62,339 bases of DNA, from the NCBI GenBank assembly GCA_964492555.1, contig CAZBKQ010000010.1, forward strand, positions 1-62,339. Reading direction: 5' to 3'. The translations under genes were made by a program, and so were the position numbers. The stretch is from GCA-2709075 sp964492555 (lineage in GTDB: Bacteria > Pseudomonadota > Alphaproteobacteria > MPNO01 > UBA2964). Positions 8,588 through 17,776 of this stretch are shown here, piece after piece. The notes under the pieces are model-generated. The model made no database searches. It saw only the letters and a program-made list of their open reading frames with translations, and had not been told where the DNA came from. Positions within the stretch are counted from its first letter, which is position 1; every line of letters starts with the position of its first letter.

Positions 8588-10411
8588 ATGTCCCCACCAG
8601 AACGGTCGCTGTCCGGTCGTAAACACGATCCCGGTTTTGAATTGGGCGTGCTCAAGACACTCTCCCGTTATCTCTGGCCGCCGGGCCAGCAGGAGATGAA
8701 AATCCGCGTCGTGGGCGCACTTGTTCTTTTGGCGTTGGCGAAGCTCGCCAATGTCTATGTACCCATCCTGTTCAGCCAGGCGGTCGATTTGCTGGCCAAC
8801 AAGGCGGAAAACGCTTTCATTGTCCTCCCGCTCGGATTGCTGATCGCCTATGGCGTTGTCCGGGTGCTGTCGATTGCGTTTGCGGAGTTGCGCGACGCCG
8901 TCTTCGCCAAGGTCGGCCAACGGGCGATCCGGACGGTTGCCTTTCAGACCTTTGAGCATCTGCACCGTCTTGCCTTACGTTTTCACCTTGAACGGCAGAC
9001 AGGCGGTTTGTCGCGCTCCATAGAGCGTGGAACCAAGGGCATCGATTTCCTGTTGAACTTCATGCTGTTCAACATCATCCCTACATTGCTGGAAATTGCG
9101 TTGGTTTGCGGCATTTTGTGGGGGCTGTTCAGTTTCTGGTACGCGTTGGTCACCTTCACCACCATCGCGTCCTATATCGCCTTTACGTTCGCCGTGACCG
9201 AATGGCGGCTCAAATATCGCCGTCAGATGAACGAAACGGACAATGTCGCGAATACCCGCGCCATCGACAGTCTGCTTAATTATGAAACCGTCAAATATTT
9301 CGGGAACGAGGCGCATGAAGCCGGGCGTTTCGATGATGCCCTGGCACGCTATGAACGAGCGTCTGTCCTCAGCAAAACCAGCCTGTCGCTGCTCAATATC
9401 GGTCAGTCCTTTATCATCGGGGTCGGGCTGACTCTGATCCTGATCATGGCAGGGAACGGCGTCGTCGATGGGAGCATGACGATCGGCGACTTCGTTCTGG
9501 TGAACACCTATCTGATCCAACTCTATCTGCCGCTGAACTTCCTCGGTTTTGTGTACCGGGAAATCAAGCAGTCATTGATCGATATGGAGGCGATGTTTCA
9601 TTTGCTGGAGATCGAGCGGGAGATCGAGGATAAGCCGGAGGCGCGACCGCTGCCCGATGGCCGAGGAGAAATCGTCTTCGATAATGTTTCGTTTGCCTAT
9701 GATGAGCGGCGTCCAATCCTCGCGGATGTCACCTTTTCGGTTCCTCAGGGAACAAAGACCGCCATTGTAGGGCCATCCGGTGCGGGAAAATCGACCATCG
9801 CGCGGCTGCTGTTCCGGTTTTATGACGTTACGGCTGGCGCGATCCGGATAGACGGAAATGATATTCGGGATGTTGAACAGCAGAGTGTGCGCGCGGCGAT
9901 CGGGATCGTTCCCCAGGATACGGTCCTGTTTAATGACACGGTCCGTTACAATATCGATTACGGCAGCCCGGGGTCGGACGACGCGGCGATTGAGGAAGCG
10001 GCGCGCAGCGCTGCCATACATGATTTTATTTTGTCCACGCCCGACGGGTATGAGACGATTGTCGGCGAGCGCGGATTGAAACTTTCGGGCGGCGAGAAGC
10101 AGCGCGTCGCGATAGCGCGGACGATATTGAAGAACCCCAGAATATTGCTGTTCGATGAGGCGACCTCGGCGCTCGATACCCATACGGAACGCGAAATCCA
10201 GAAATCGCTGAACCGCATATCTTCCGATCGCACGACACTGGTCATCGCGCATCGGCTCTCAACGGTTGTTGATGCCGATGAAATACTGGTTCTCGATAGC
10301 GGCCGAATCGTGGAACGGGGAAGCCATGAAGCCCTTCTGGCCACTGACGGGGTGTATGCAGGGATGTGGCGCCGCCAACAGCAGGAACAGCGGTCGGAGG
10401 GAGGCTTTTAA
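8588..10411 (+). CDS. Atm1-type ABC exporter (heavy-metal/glutathione-conjugate transporter)
   Basis: A fused half-transporter of 607 residues: six membrane helices (about 55-340) then an ATPase domain. Walker A is GPSGAGKST, the signature LSGGEKQR, Walker B ILLFDEATSALD and the H-loop VIAHRLSTV. NYETVKYFGNE in the membrane domain is a hallmark of the Atm1/ABCB7 group, which exports glutathione-linked Fe-S precursors or metal adducts. A TTG three codons upstream is possible, but AAAGG at 8574-8578 is well spaced for the ATG at 8588. The convergent hydrolase ends 15 bp away. Confidence 0.94.
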   Translation: MSPPERSLSGRKHDPGFELGVLKTLSRYLWPPGQQEMKIRVVGALVLLALAKLANVYVPILFSQAVDLLANKAENAFIVLPLGLLIAYGVVRVLSIAFAELRDAVFAKVGQRAIRTVAFQTFEHLHRLALRFHLERQTGGLSRSIERGTKGIDFLLNFMLFNIIPTLLEIALVCGILWGLFSFWYALVTFTTIASYIAFTFAVTEWRLKYRRQMNETDNVANTRAIDSLLNYETVKYFGNEAHEAGRFDDALARYERASVLSKTSLSLLNIGQSFIIGVGLTLILIMAGNGVVDGSMTIGDFVLVNTYLIQLYLPLNFLGFVYREIKQSLIDMEAMFHLLEIEREIEDKPEARPLPDGRGEIVFDNVSFAYDERRPILADVTFSVPQGTKTAIVGPSGAGKSTIARLLFRFYDVTAGAIRIDGNDIRDVEQQSVRAAIGIVPQDTVLFNDTVRYNIDYGSPGSDDAAIEEAARSAAIHDFILSTPDGYETIVGERGLKLSGGEKQRVAIARTILKNPRILLFDEATSALDTHTEREIQKSLNRISSDRTTLVIAHRLSTVVDADEILVLDSGRIVERGSHEALLATDGVYAGMWRRQQQEQRSEGGF

Positions 10412-10426
10412 CCCTCCGGACGGTGA

Positions 10427-11323
10427 CTAAAGCCCGATCTGTTCGAAAATCGCGTCGAGCAATGGCCCAGGTTCGCAATAGGCGTTGTTGACGCTGAAAT
10501 GGTGCCGGCCTTCCAGCTCGATAAATTGGCCCTTATGCCCGGCCGCCTGCCAGGCCTTGAGGAATTCCTCCGGTTGTCGGTGAAATTCCTCGGTGTCGAA
10601 TTCGCCGCACCCAACGATCAGCGGCGGTGCATACCCATCCGGGATGTGGTGGATGGCGCTGACGCGTTTGTAGGATTCTTCCGTCAGGTTCACATATCTG
10701 TTGCGGTAGCTGAGATAGATTGCTTCGAGATCGTACATCCCGCTCATGCAGACGCTGCCCTTGATCACGTCGGCGGGTAATCCGTACTGACCCTCCCAAT
10801 CGGTGACCGCCATCATGCCGGACAGATGCCCGCCAGATGAATGCCCCATGACGTGAATCCGTTCCGGATCGCCGCCGAACACGTCCCTGGCGTTTTTGTA
10901 GACCCAGGCAATGGCCGCCCTGTTCTGACGCACCATCTCGTCAAGCGTCGCCGGCGGACAGTTGGTGAAATGATTGGCGATCCAGGTCACGCCCCTCGGA
11001 ACGAAGGCTTCCGCGCCAAAGCTTGAATTTTCCTTTGAGCCCCGTTGCCACGCGCCGCCATGAATGAAAATAGCGATCGGGGCGCCCTTCTCTTCCGCCG
11101 GGAAAATGTCGAGTTTCTCGTCGAGCGTCGGCCCGTAGGAAACATCCAGAATGCCCTTGAATTTACGCCGGGCCTCCTCGCTCCGCTCCAGCCGGTCTGT
11201 CTGAAATATGCTGGTGTCCGGGAAACGCTGGGCATGTTCGTACTGCCAGTCGAGCTGTTTTTGTGTGTAGTCGAGGAATACCTTCGGGCTTCCCTCGTCT
11301 TCCGGCATGATGAATTTTTCCAT
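10427..11323 (-). CDS. alpha/beta hydrolase (esterase / kynurenine-formamidase-like)
   Basis: A 298-residue alpha/beta hydrolase. FIHGGAW is the oxyanion-hole HGG motif, VMGHSSGGHLSG carries the nucleophilic Ser, and GRHHFSVN near the C terminus supplies the His. The HGGxW form and overall layout resemble arylformamidases and carbohydrate/aryl esterases of the BD-FAE type. ATG 11323 (MEKFIMPEDEG) is chosen; an in-frame extension to 11380 lacks support. It is divergent from the first Rieske operon across a 130-bp region with a candidate operator, so it may remove a formyl or ester group in the same pathway (inference). Confidence 0.85.
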   Translation of the reverse strand: MEKFIMPEDEGSPKVFLDYTQKQLDWQYEHAQRFPDTSIFQTDRLERSEEARRKFKGILDVSYGPTLDEKLDIFPAEEKGAPIAIFIHGGAWQRGSKENSSFGAEAFVPRGVTWIANHFTNCPPATLDEMVRQNRAAIAWVYKNARDVFGGDPERIHVMGHSSGGHLSGMMAVTDWEGQYGLPADVIKGSVCMSGMYDLEAIYLSYRNRYVNLTEESYKRVSAIHHIPDGYAPPLIVGCGEFDTEEFHRQPEEFLKAWQAAGHKGQFIELEGRHHFSVNNAYCEPGPLLDAIFEQIGL

Positions 11324-11420
11324 GATCGGTCCCCGGTTCATTTCGTGGTCAGAGTTTACGCTTGCACGGGGTGCGCGCAACCCGCCTGGACTTGCGTCAT
11401 CGTTTCGGGTGTGTGATCAA

Positions 11421-11437
11421 TTAGATACCTAAGTATC
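11421..11437. promoter_or_regulatory. candidate operator with two overlapping dyads upstream of the Rieske operon
   Basis: TTAG-ATAC-CTAA (11421-11432) and GATAC-CTAA-GTATC (11424-11437) overlap, both perfect inverted repeats, ending 16 bases before the ATG of the Rieske alpha gene. Such short dyads are typical of MarR or similar dimeric repressors, but no regulator gene is present in the window. Prediction only. Confidence 0.4.
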
Positions 11438-11453
11438 GGCGACGGAGACACAG

Positions 11454-12713
11454 ATGGAGGGTAATTCGACACCAAATTCCGAGGATGTCTTCGCTGGTCT
11501 GGAGGCCACCCGCGTCCCGCTGAAAATATATCAGGACGAGGCGATTTATCGCCGTGAACTCGAGAATATTTTCTACGGATCGACCTGGAACTATGTCGGG
11601 CTCGATTGCGAAATTCCTGACGTCGGCGATTATCGGCGGAATTTTGTGGGTGAGCGTGAAATCATTATTTTCCGCAAGGAAGACGGCTTAATATCCGCGG
11701 TGGAAAATCGCTGCGCGCATCGTGGTGCACAGCTTTGCCAGAGCTTGTTTGGTAATACCGGCAATTCGGTCATGTGCCCCTATCATCAATTGACTTTTGA
11801 TCTGGACGGCAATCTTCTGGGCATGCCCTATCGACGCGGGATCAAGGGCAAGGGCGGGCTAAACGAAGATTTCGATATGTCGGCGCATGCGCTTAACCGG
11901 CTCAAGGTCGAAGTGGTGAACGGCGTCATCTTCGCCAGTTTCGACCTGAATATGATTCCGTTCGCCGATTATCTCGGCGAAAAGATGATGCATTACTTCA
12001 CCCGCGTTTTTGACGGGAAAAAGCTTCGCGTTGTCGGGTATCAGCGCCAGATTATCGATTGTAACTGGAAGCTTCAGATGGAGAATTTGAAGGACCCGTA
12101 CCATGCGGGGATACTCCATCTGTTCCTCATCAATTTCGGTTTTTTCCGGCTTGATCAGAAATCTGCCTGTTATATCGACGACACGAAGGGCCACTCCGTA
12201 TTGATGACTGAGCGCGGTTCGGAAGAAGGCGAAGAAGACACGGGCGGAGTAAAAGTCGCTGATCCGGATTTTCAACTGACCGATCACACGCTTGTCGAAC
12301 CGCGCAAGGAATTTCCCGACGATGTGACGCTGGCGATCCAGACGTTGTTCCCCAGTGTCATCATTCAGGCTCAGACGAATACGCTGGCCACGCGGCATGT
12401 CATCCCGAAGGGTTTTGGCAGTCATGAGTTGGTCTGGACCTTCTTCGGGTTCGAAGATGACGATGACGGGATGGTAGAGGCGCGGCTTCGGCAGGCCAAT
12501 CTGATGGGTGCCGGGGGGTATGTGACGCTGGATGACGCGGAGGCGCTGGAATTCAGCCAGCGGGGTCTGGAAGGATCACCGGAAGACGCGGCCGCCGTGC
12601 TGGAAATCGGCGGCAAGGGTGCGGAATCGAATGATCACCTGGTTACGGAGTCGCTGATCAGGGGGGTCTATATGCGTTATCGCAATCTGATGGGGTATGA
12701 GGTGGTATCCTGA
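11454..12713 (+). CDS. Rieske aromatic-ring-hydroxylating oxygenase, alpha subunit (copy 1)
   Basis: A 419-residue catalytic subunit. The N-terminal Rieske [2Fe-2S] domain has Cys87-x-His89 in CAHRGA and Cys108-x2-His111 in CPYHQ. The catalytic domain has the mononuclear iron motif ENLKDPYHAGILH with Asp214, His217 and His222. The stretch after it (HLFLINFGFFRLDQKS) resembles the salicylate 5-hydroxylase/anthranilate dioxygenase group, though the substrate cannot be assigned. The ATG is preceded by a weak GGAG. The stop overlaps the beta-subunit start (TGATG). No ferredoxin or reductase is encoded nearby. Confidence 0.93.
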   Translation: MEGNSTPNSEDVFAGLEATRVPLKIYQDEAIYRRELENIFYGSTWNYVGLDCEIPDVGDYRRNFVGEREIIIFRKEDGLISAVENRCAHRGAQLCQSLFGNTGNSVMCPYHQLTFDLDGNLLGMPYRRGIKGKGGLNEDFDMSAHALNRLKVEVVNGVIFASFDLNMIPFADYLGEKMMHYFTRVFDGKKLRVVGYQRQIIDCNWKLQMENLKDPYHAGILHLFLINFGFFRLDQKSACYIDDTKGHSVLMTERGSEEGEEDTGGVKVADPDFQLTDHTLVEPRKEFPDDVTLAIQTLFPSVIIQAQTNTLATRHVIPKGFGSHELVWTFFGFEDDDDGMVEARLRQANLMGAGGYVTLDDAEALEFSQRGLEGSPEDAAAVLEIGGKGAESNDHLVTESLIRGVYMRYRNLMGYEVVS

Positions 12714-13216
12714 TGACGACAATGACTCTCGAAGACAACGCTGTTTTGGACCCCGTCATGCGTGACCGTGTAGAACAGCTTCAGCTCCGATATATTCATG
12801 CGATTGATGATGGGCCGCTTGATGACTGGCCGTCATATTTTACCGAGAAATGTCTCTATCTCATTCAGGCAAGAGATAATGCGGACCGGGGGCAGGAACT
12901 GGGCGTGATGCGTTTCATCACCCGGGCAATGCTGCGTGACCGGGCGACGGCGACCCAACATGCGGCGGTGTTTGCACCGAGGACAATTCGTCATCTATTG
13001 GGGCGCTCATTGATCGACAGTATCGAGAATGGCGAAATTCGCGCGCGCACCAATGTCGCGATTTACCAAACCTCGCCCGATGGCGATACCATGCTCCTGG
13101 TTGCGGCGCAGTATCGCGATATTATTGTCGAGGATGGCGCGGATTTGAAATTCCGGGAAAAACGGGTTGTGTATGACACGTTCCGCCTGCCGGATTCGAT
13201 TGTATATCCGCTATAG
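12713..13216 (+). CDS. Rieske oxygenase beta subunit (copy 1)
   Basis: A 167-residue NTF2-like/cystatin-fold small subunit of aromatic-ring dioxygenases. Recognisable are the LQLRYIHAIDDGPLDDWP start, the MLRDRATATQH segment and the terminal REKRVVYDTFRLPDS. Beta subunits support the alpha3-beta3 hexamer and usually carry no cofactor. Start overlaps the alpha stop by one base, so the pair is translationally coupled and the stoichiometry preserved. The pairing with alpha 1 supports a true ring-hydroxylating oxygenase rather than a one-component Rieske demethylase. Confidence 0.9.
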   Translation: MTTMTLEDNAVLDPVMRDRVEQLQLRYIHAIDDGPLDDWPSYFTEKCLYLIQARDNADRGQELGVMRFITRAMLRDRATATQHAAVFAPRTIRHLLGRSLIDSIENGEIRARTNVAIYQTSPDGDTMLLVAAQYRDIIVEDGADLKFREKRVVYDTFRLPDSIVYPL

Positions 13217-13233
13217 ACACACGGGATTAAAGG

Positions 13234-13563
13234 ATGAATCTGACCTCCAAAACCTGCGTGCCGTGTCAGGGCGGCATCCCGCCGCTGACGCGTGTTGAAG
13301 CGAATGCTTTTCTGGAACAGACCCCCGACTGGACGCTCTCGGATGTGGCGGACCGTATTTCCCGGTCTTTCGCTTTTGATGATTTTGTCGCGTCTCTGGA
13401 TTTCGTCAATAAGGTCGGGACGCTGGCCGAGGAAGAAGGGCATCATCCGGATATATCGTTCGGATGGGGCTATGCGGATATTGAGATTTTCACTCATAAA
13501 ATCAAAGGGCTGCATGAAAACGATTTCATTTTGGCGGCCAAAATCGACGGTTTGTTGAAGTAA
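13234..13563 (+). CDS. pterin-4a-carbinolamine dehydratase
   Basis: A 109-residue PCD/DCoH family protein. The active-site motif is EEEGHHPD with the downstream Trp/Tyr and THKIKGLHENDF, matching the pattern E-x3-H-H-P. PCD recycles 4a-hydroxytetrahydrobiopterin made by phenylalanine hydroxylase, but no phhA is present. Published phylogenomics of COG2154 has linked some PCDs to molybdenum-cofactor enzymes, and a molybdenum hydroxylase subunit lies 1.8 kb downstream. CxxC near the start (KTCVPCQGG) is common in bacterial PCDs. It lies 17 bp after the Rieske beta gene and 24 bp before the next gene, so it is part of the operon. Confidence 0.93.
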   Translation: MNLTSKTCVPCQGGIPPLTRVEANAFLEQTPDWTLSDVADRISRSFAFDDFVASLDFVNKVGTLAEEEGHHPDISFGWGYADIEIFTHKIKGLHENDFILAAKIDGLLK

Positions 13564-13587
13564 GCCGTTCAAGGGAGGCGTTTGATT

Positions 13588-14505
13588 ATGCGTTTATTGG
13601 TTCATGGCCAGCAGGCTTTCGGCAAGGCAGTGCTGGAAGCGCTCTTGGAGCGTGGCGAGGATGTAATCGCGGTGTACGGTCCCGAAGACAAGGATGGGCG
13701 CGTCGATCCGCTGATTGCGGAGGCGCGCGAGAGGGGTCTGCCCGTTTATCAGCCGAAATCCTTTCGCAATAACGAGGAGGTCGCCGATGAATGCCGCGCG
13801 CTCAATGCCGATCTCGGCGTGATGGCCTTCGTGACGAAGTTCGTGCCGTCGACCTTTCTCGATATTCCGACGCACGGGACCATCCAGTACCACCCTTCCC
13901 TCCTGCCGCTTCATCGCGGGCCGAGTTCGATCAACTGGCCCATCATTCAGGGCAGAACCGAAACGGGTCTGTCGATTTTCTGGCCCGATGACGGGTTGGA
14001 TGAAGGGCCAATCCTGCTGCAGAAGACCGTGGAGATCGAGCCCGAAGACACGTTGGGGACGGTTTATTTCAACAAGCTGTTCCCGATGGGTGTCGAAGCC
14101 ATGTTGGAAGGGGTCGATCTGGTGCGTGAGGGCAAGGCGCCGAAGATTGAACAGGATCATTCAAAGAAGACCTATGAATCCTGGTGCAAGAAGGAAGACG
14201 CTGAAATCGACTGGTCTAAACCAGTGGCGGAGGTTCACAATCTGATCCGGGGCTGTAATCCCGCGCCCGGGGCCTGGACGACCCTGAATGGTGAGACGCT
14301 GCAGATCTTTGACTGCCGGCGCGACGACACGATTGAGGGTGTACCGGGGACGGTCACTGAAATTGGCAATGATACCATTGCAGTGGCCTGTTCCGGTGGC
14401 GGCGTGCGCGTGATGCGGGTGCGTTATCTGTCGAAGGACAAGGTGCCGGCACCCGAATTCGCCAAAGCGAACGATGTTTCGGCCGGAACCGTTCTGGAAA
14501 GCTGA
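13588..14505 (+). CDS. 10-formyltetrahydrofolate hydrolase/formyltransferase-like protein
   Basis: A 305-residue protein of the Fmt fold. The folate-binding loop YHPSLLPLHRGPSS and the acidic loop WPDDGLDEGPILL are clear, and a C-terminal OB-like Fmt_C domain follows (residues about 205-300). The residue two before the catalytic His is Gln, not the Asn of true methionyl-tRNA formyltransferases, so the enzyme resembles the N-terminal hydrolase domain of 10-formyl-THF dehydrogenase or sugar/amine formyltransferases. ATG 13588 has GGGAGG nine bases upstream; a TTG two codons earlier is too close. Context in a catabolic operon suggests handling a formyl group. Confidence 0.85.
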   Translation: MRLLVHGQQAFGKAVLEALLERGEDVIAVYGPEDKDGRVDPLIAEARERGLPVYQPKSFRNNEEVADECRALNADLGVMAFVTKFVPSTFLDIPTHGTIQYHPSLLPLHRGPSSINWPIIQGRTETGLSIFWPDDGLDEGPILLQKTVEIEPEDTLGTVYFNKLFPMGVEAMLEGVDLVREGKAPKIEQDHSKKTYESWCKKEDAEIDWSKPVAEVHNLIRGCNPAPGAWTTLNGETLQIFDCRRDDTIEGVPGTVTEIGNDTIAVACSGGGVRVMRVRYLSKDKVPAPEFAKANDVSAGTVLES

Positions 14506-14829
14506 ATTTCGGAAGGTTGAAATACCGGACCAACGAAGTCGGGGGAGTCAGAGGGGCCTCCGCCGGCCCGGTATTCCTATACGCTTGTCCTTGTTCAAAG
14601 AACCACGGACGCGTTTAGAGGAGCAAAACACGTGCCAAAACGGGATATTTGATTCTAAATATTCTTTAACCAATTGTGATACCAAGAAAATTTCTCCGGG
14701 GTGACGTTTTTGGCGGGGGTCAAACAATTTTCAATTTGCGTTCAGATTGTCACGGAATCGCAATTTGCAACCGTCCAAAGCTGTTCTACCCTCTTAATAA
14801 GCTACAAGACTTATTCGGGAGGTAAGCCA
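14506..14829. other. 324-bp intergenic region
   Basis: No gene seen. It holds a long-range inverted repeat (14521-14528 pairs with 14568-14575, AATACCGG/CCGGTATT), an AT-rich stretch from about 14640 to 14700 that could carry a promoter, and an AATAAG/CTTATT dyad at 14796-14815 just before the GGGAGG ribosome site of the next gene. The region probably ends the Rieske/PCD/formyl operon and starts a new transcript. Confidence 0.6.
14521..14575. terminator. possible transcript-end hairpin
   Basis: AATACCGG at 14521-14528 is the exact reverse complement of 14568-14575, starting 15 bases after the stop of the formyl-THF-like gene. The interior is GC-rich and can fold further. There is no T tract, so it may be a Rho-dependent or processing structure rather than an intrinsic terminator. 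Confidence 0.35.
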
Positions 14830-15351
14830 ATGCCGTTCTTTCCATCACTGGCCGAAGATGCCGGTGTCCGCGCCATCTGGGAACGTTTCAACAAGAAGGG
14901 CTGGGAAGGTCTGTCGATTTTTTCCCGGTCTTTCATGCATACGGATTCAATGCTGACGGCCGGCGAAAAAGAGATGATCGCGGCTTATGTCTCCCGCCTC
15001 AACGACTCTGATTATTGTTATGCGGGCCATTCCCGGGTGGCGGTCAACCGGGGAATTGACGCCGATATCTTTGACCCCTTGATCGAAAATCTTGATGGCG
15101 CCCCGATCCGGGAGGAAATGAAGCCCCTCCTCCGCTTTGTGAAGAAATTGACGTTGAAACCGGCGCAAATCAGTCAGGCCGATGCCGATGAGGTCTTTGC
15201 CGCCGGCTGGGACGAACAAAGCTTCCATGAAGCGATTTGTGTCTGTGCGCGGTTCAGCATGATGAACCGGATTACCCTCGGTCATGGGCTCGTGGTCGAT
15301 GAGGAACGCCGGGCGCAGGACGCGCTCAAGATGAATTACGCCCAGTCCTGA
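14830..15351 (+). CDS. peroxidase-related / carboxymuconolactone decarboxylase-like (AhpD fold) protein
   Basis: A 173-residue all-helical protein of the AhpD/CMD superfamily. The active-site-like segment is NDSDYCYAGHSRVAVNRG: the usual CxYCxxxH motif has lost its first Cys and keeps Cys and His. The family start (FPSLAEDAGVRAIW ... GLSIFSRSFM) and the C-terminal MNRITLGHGL fit the uncharacterised peroxidase-related group. ATG 14830 is chosen because GGGAGG lies at 14817-14822; upstream in-frame codons belong to the leader. It precedes the molybdenum hydroxylase gene by 32 bp. Function in the pathway unknown. Confidence 0.85.
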   Translation: MPFFPSLAEDAGVRAIWERFNKKGWEGLSIFSRSFMHTDSMLTAGEKEMIAAYVSRLNDSDYCYAGHSRVAVNRGIDADIFDPLIENLDGAPIREEMKPLLRFVKKLTLKPAQISQADADEVFAAGWDEQSFHEAICVCARFSMMNRITLGHGLVVDEERRAQDALKMNYAQS

Positions 15352-15383
15352 AGTCGCTGGAAAGACGGGACCGGAGAGTTTTT

Positions 15384-17720
15384 ATGGGCGAAAAGGTGAT
15401 TGGCGCGCCGCTACTGCGGAATGAAGACTTACGCCGCCTGACCGGAAAAGGCGTCTTTACCGATGATCTTGGCGAACCCGGGATGGTGCGTGCCTGGATG
15501 GTGCGTTCTCCTCATCCTCATGCGGAAATCCGGTCGATCGACGTCTCTCCCGCCCTGTCGGTTGATGGCGTTCTTGCCGCGTTGACGATTGATGATTGGT
15601 TGGCAGATGGTCTGAACCCTATTCCGCATAGCCCGATCCCGTCCGGCGGTGATGGTCTCGGCATGTCGATGGAGCAATGGAAAGAGGTCTTTATCGGCCG
15701 GCAGTACCCCATGGCGCGGGACCGGGTTCGGTATGTCGGTGAAGTTGTCGCTATCGTGGTGGCCGAAAGCGAAGCAGCCGCGCGTCTCGGTGCGGAGGCT
15801 GTTGCGGTGGATTACGCGCCATTACCGGCCGTTGCCCTGACCGATCTGGCGTCTGTGGAGGGCTCGGCACGCGTCTGGGATGAGACGGAGAATGTCTGTC
15901 TGGATACCGCTTTTGGAAACAAGGAAGCGACCGATGCCTCATTTGAGGCTGCCGCTCATATCGTCAAACACAAATTCCGGATCGCGCGGGTCACCGGTGT
16001 GCCGATGGAACCGCGGGCGGCCATCGCAGAATATGATCCGGGCTGGGATCATTACACATTGATTGCCGGGGGCGGTGGCGCCGTCCGGTTCAAGAAGGAA
16101 CTAATCGCGATATTCGATGCGCCGGAAAGCAACATCCGGGTTATTACGCCCGATGTCGGCGGTAATTTCGGGACGCGCAACCGGCTCTACCCTGAATTTC
16201 CGCTGGTCATGTGGGTGGCAAGGAAAATCGGGAAAAAGGTCCGCTGGCTTTCCGAGAGGTCGGAAAATTTTCTCAGCGATTTTCAGGGGCGTGACCTGCT
16301 GAGCTCTCTTGAATTGGCGTTGGACGAGGACGGAAAATTCCTTGCCTTGAGGGTGGATAATATCAGCAATATCGGGGCGTTTTCCTCGTCCTTTACCCCG
16401 CTTTCAAAGGGCGCGGAGATTTCGGTGGGGCCCTACCTGTTTGGCAGCGCGCGCGTCCGTGCCAGAGGCGTGTTCTCCCACAGCTCCCCCACCAACCCCT
16501 ATCGCAGTGCGGGCAGGCCGGAAGTGATCTATGCGCTGGAACGGCTTGTCGATATGGCGGCGGAAGAAATCGGCATGGAGCGCGTTGAATTGCGACGCCG
16601 AAATCTCATCCCGGATGGGGCCTTTCCCTACGATAACAAGCTCGACATGCTTTATGACAGCGGTGAGATGTTGGCCTGTCTCGACAAGGCCCTGTCCCTA
16701 GGTGATTGGGACGGGTTCGAGGCCCGGCGAAAAGTGAGCGAAGCGCGCGGTTTGCTGCGCGGGCGGGGGATATCCTGTTATGTGGAGTCCTCCTCCGGTG
16801 CGCCATTGGAACGGTCGGAAATTACCATCAATCCCGATACCGAAACGGTTGAGGTGATTATTGGCACCCAGGATAGCGGTCAGGGTCATGAGACGAGCTT
16901 TTGTCAGGTGGCCGCGGAATATCTTTCCGTGCCGTTCGGCCAGGTCCAGTTGCGTCAGGGAGATACGGATTTTGTTTCGGTCGGAGGCGGGTCGCATTCA
17001 GGCCGGTCGATGCGTATGGCGGGCACGGTTATCGTGATGGCGTCGGAAAAGCTGATCGAAAAGGGACGGAAACTCGCCGCCCTGGTGTTGGAAGCGGCGG
17101 TTGAGGATATCGTATTCCAGGATGGCAGCTTTGCGATTGAAGGTACCGATCGCGCAATTGGCTAGTTCGATTTAGCCCGGCGGGTCGAGGGGCTGAAAGA
17201 TATTCCAGAGGAACTGACCGGTGGTCTCAACGAAGCGGCGGAAAACCTGATGACCACGCCGGCATTCCCGAGCGGCACTCATGTTTGCGAGGTTGAAATC
17301 GATCCCGAAACCGGCGACTGCGCGCTTTGTTCCTATGCCGCCGTCGATGATGTCGGGCGGGTCATCAATCCCGTTATCGTCGATGGACAAATCCATGGCG
17401 GCATCGTGCAGGCGCTCGGTGAGGCAATGGTTGAGGATTTTGTCTTCGATCCGGAGACCGCGCAGCCCCTGGCCGCCTCGCTGATGGATTACGGTCTGCC
17501 GCGCGCCGACGATGTCCCGTTTTTCGATACCGCCACCCATGAGGTGCTGACGGCGCTTAACCCGCTCGGCGTGAAATCCGGCGGTGAAGCCGGCACCACC
17601 CCGGCGCTTGGCTGCTACATGAATGCGGTTGCGGATGCGCTGGGCCCGCTGGGTGTAAAGGATGTGGAGATGCCGGCGACTCCCTTGCGGGTCTGGCAGG
17701 GGATTCAGGACGCGCGTTAG
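15384..17720 (+). pseudogene. xanthine dehydrogenase family molybdopterin-binding subunit, interrupted by an in-frame amber codon
   Basis: The 779-codon frame encodes a CoxL/XdhB-like large subunit: an N-terminal fragment a (RNEDLRRLTGKGVFTDD), MCD-binding segments such as GGNFGTR, NPYRSAGRPEV and QDSGQGHET, and the catalytic Glu735 in SGGEAGTTPA. Codon 594 (17163-17165) is TAG, in the same frame as everything after it. The residue context GTDRAIG-stop-FDLARR matches a family stretch where Leu is usual, so TTG to TAG is a likely single change. The 593-residue product would lack the catalytic Glu. FAD and 2Fe-2S partner subunits are absent from the window. Confidence 0.85.
17163..17165 (+). 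other. in-frame TAG in the molybdenum hydroxylase gene
   Basis: Reads GCA ATT GGC TAG TTC GAT TTA GCC in frame. Coding similarity continues uninterrupted for 185 codons after it. No readthrough signal (such as a downstream structure or CAATTA context) is obvious. Confidence 0.9.
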
Positions 17721-17776
17721 ACCTGGACTGGACGTTGTGAGATAAATCTGATTGCCCAAACTATCTGGATACGCCA

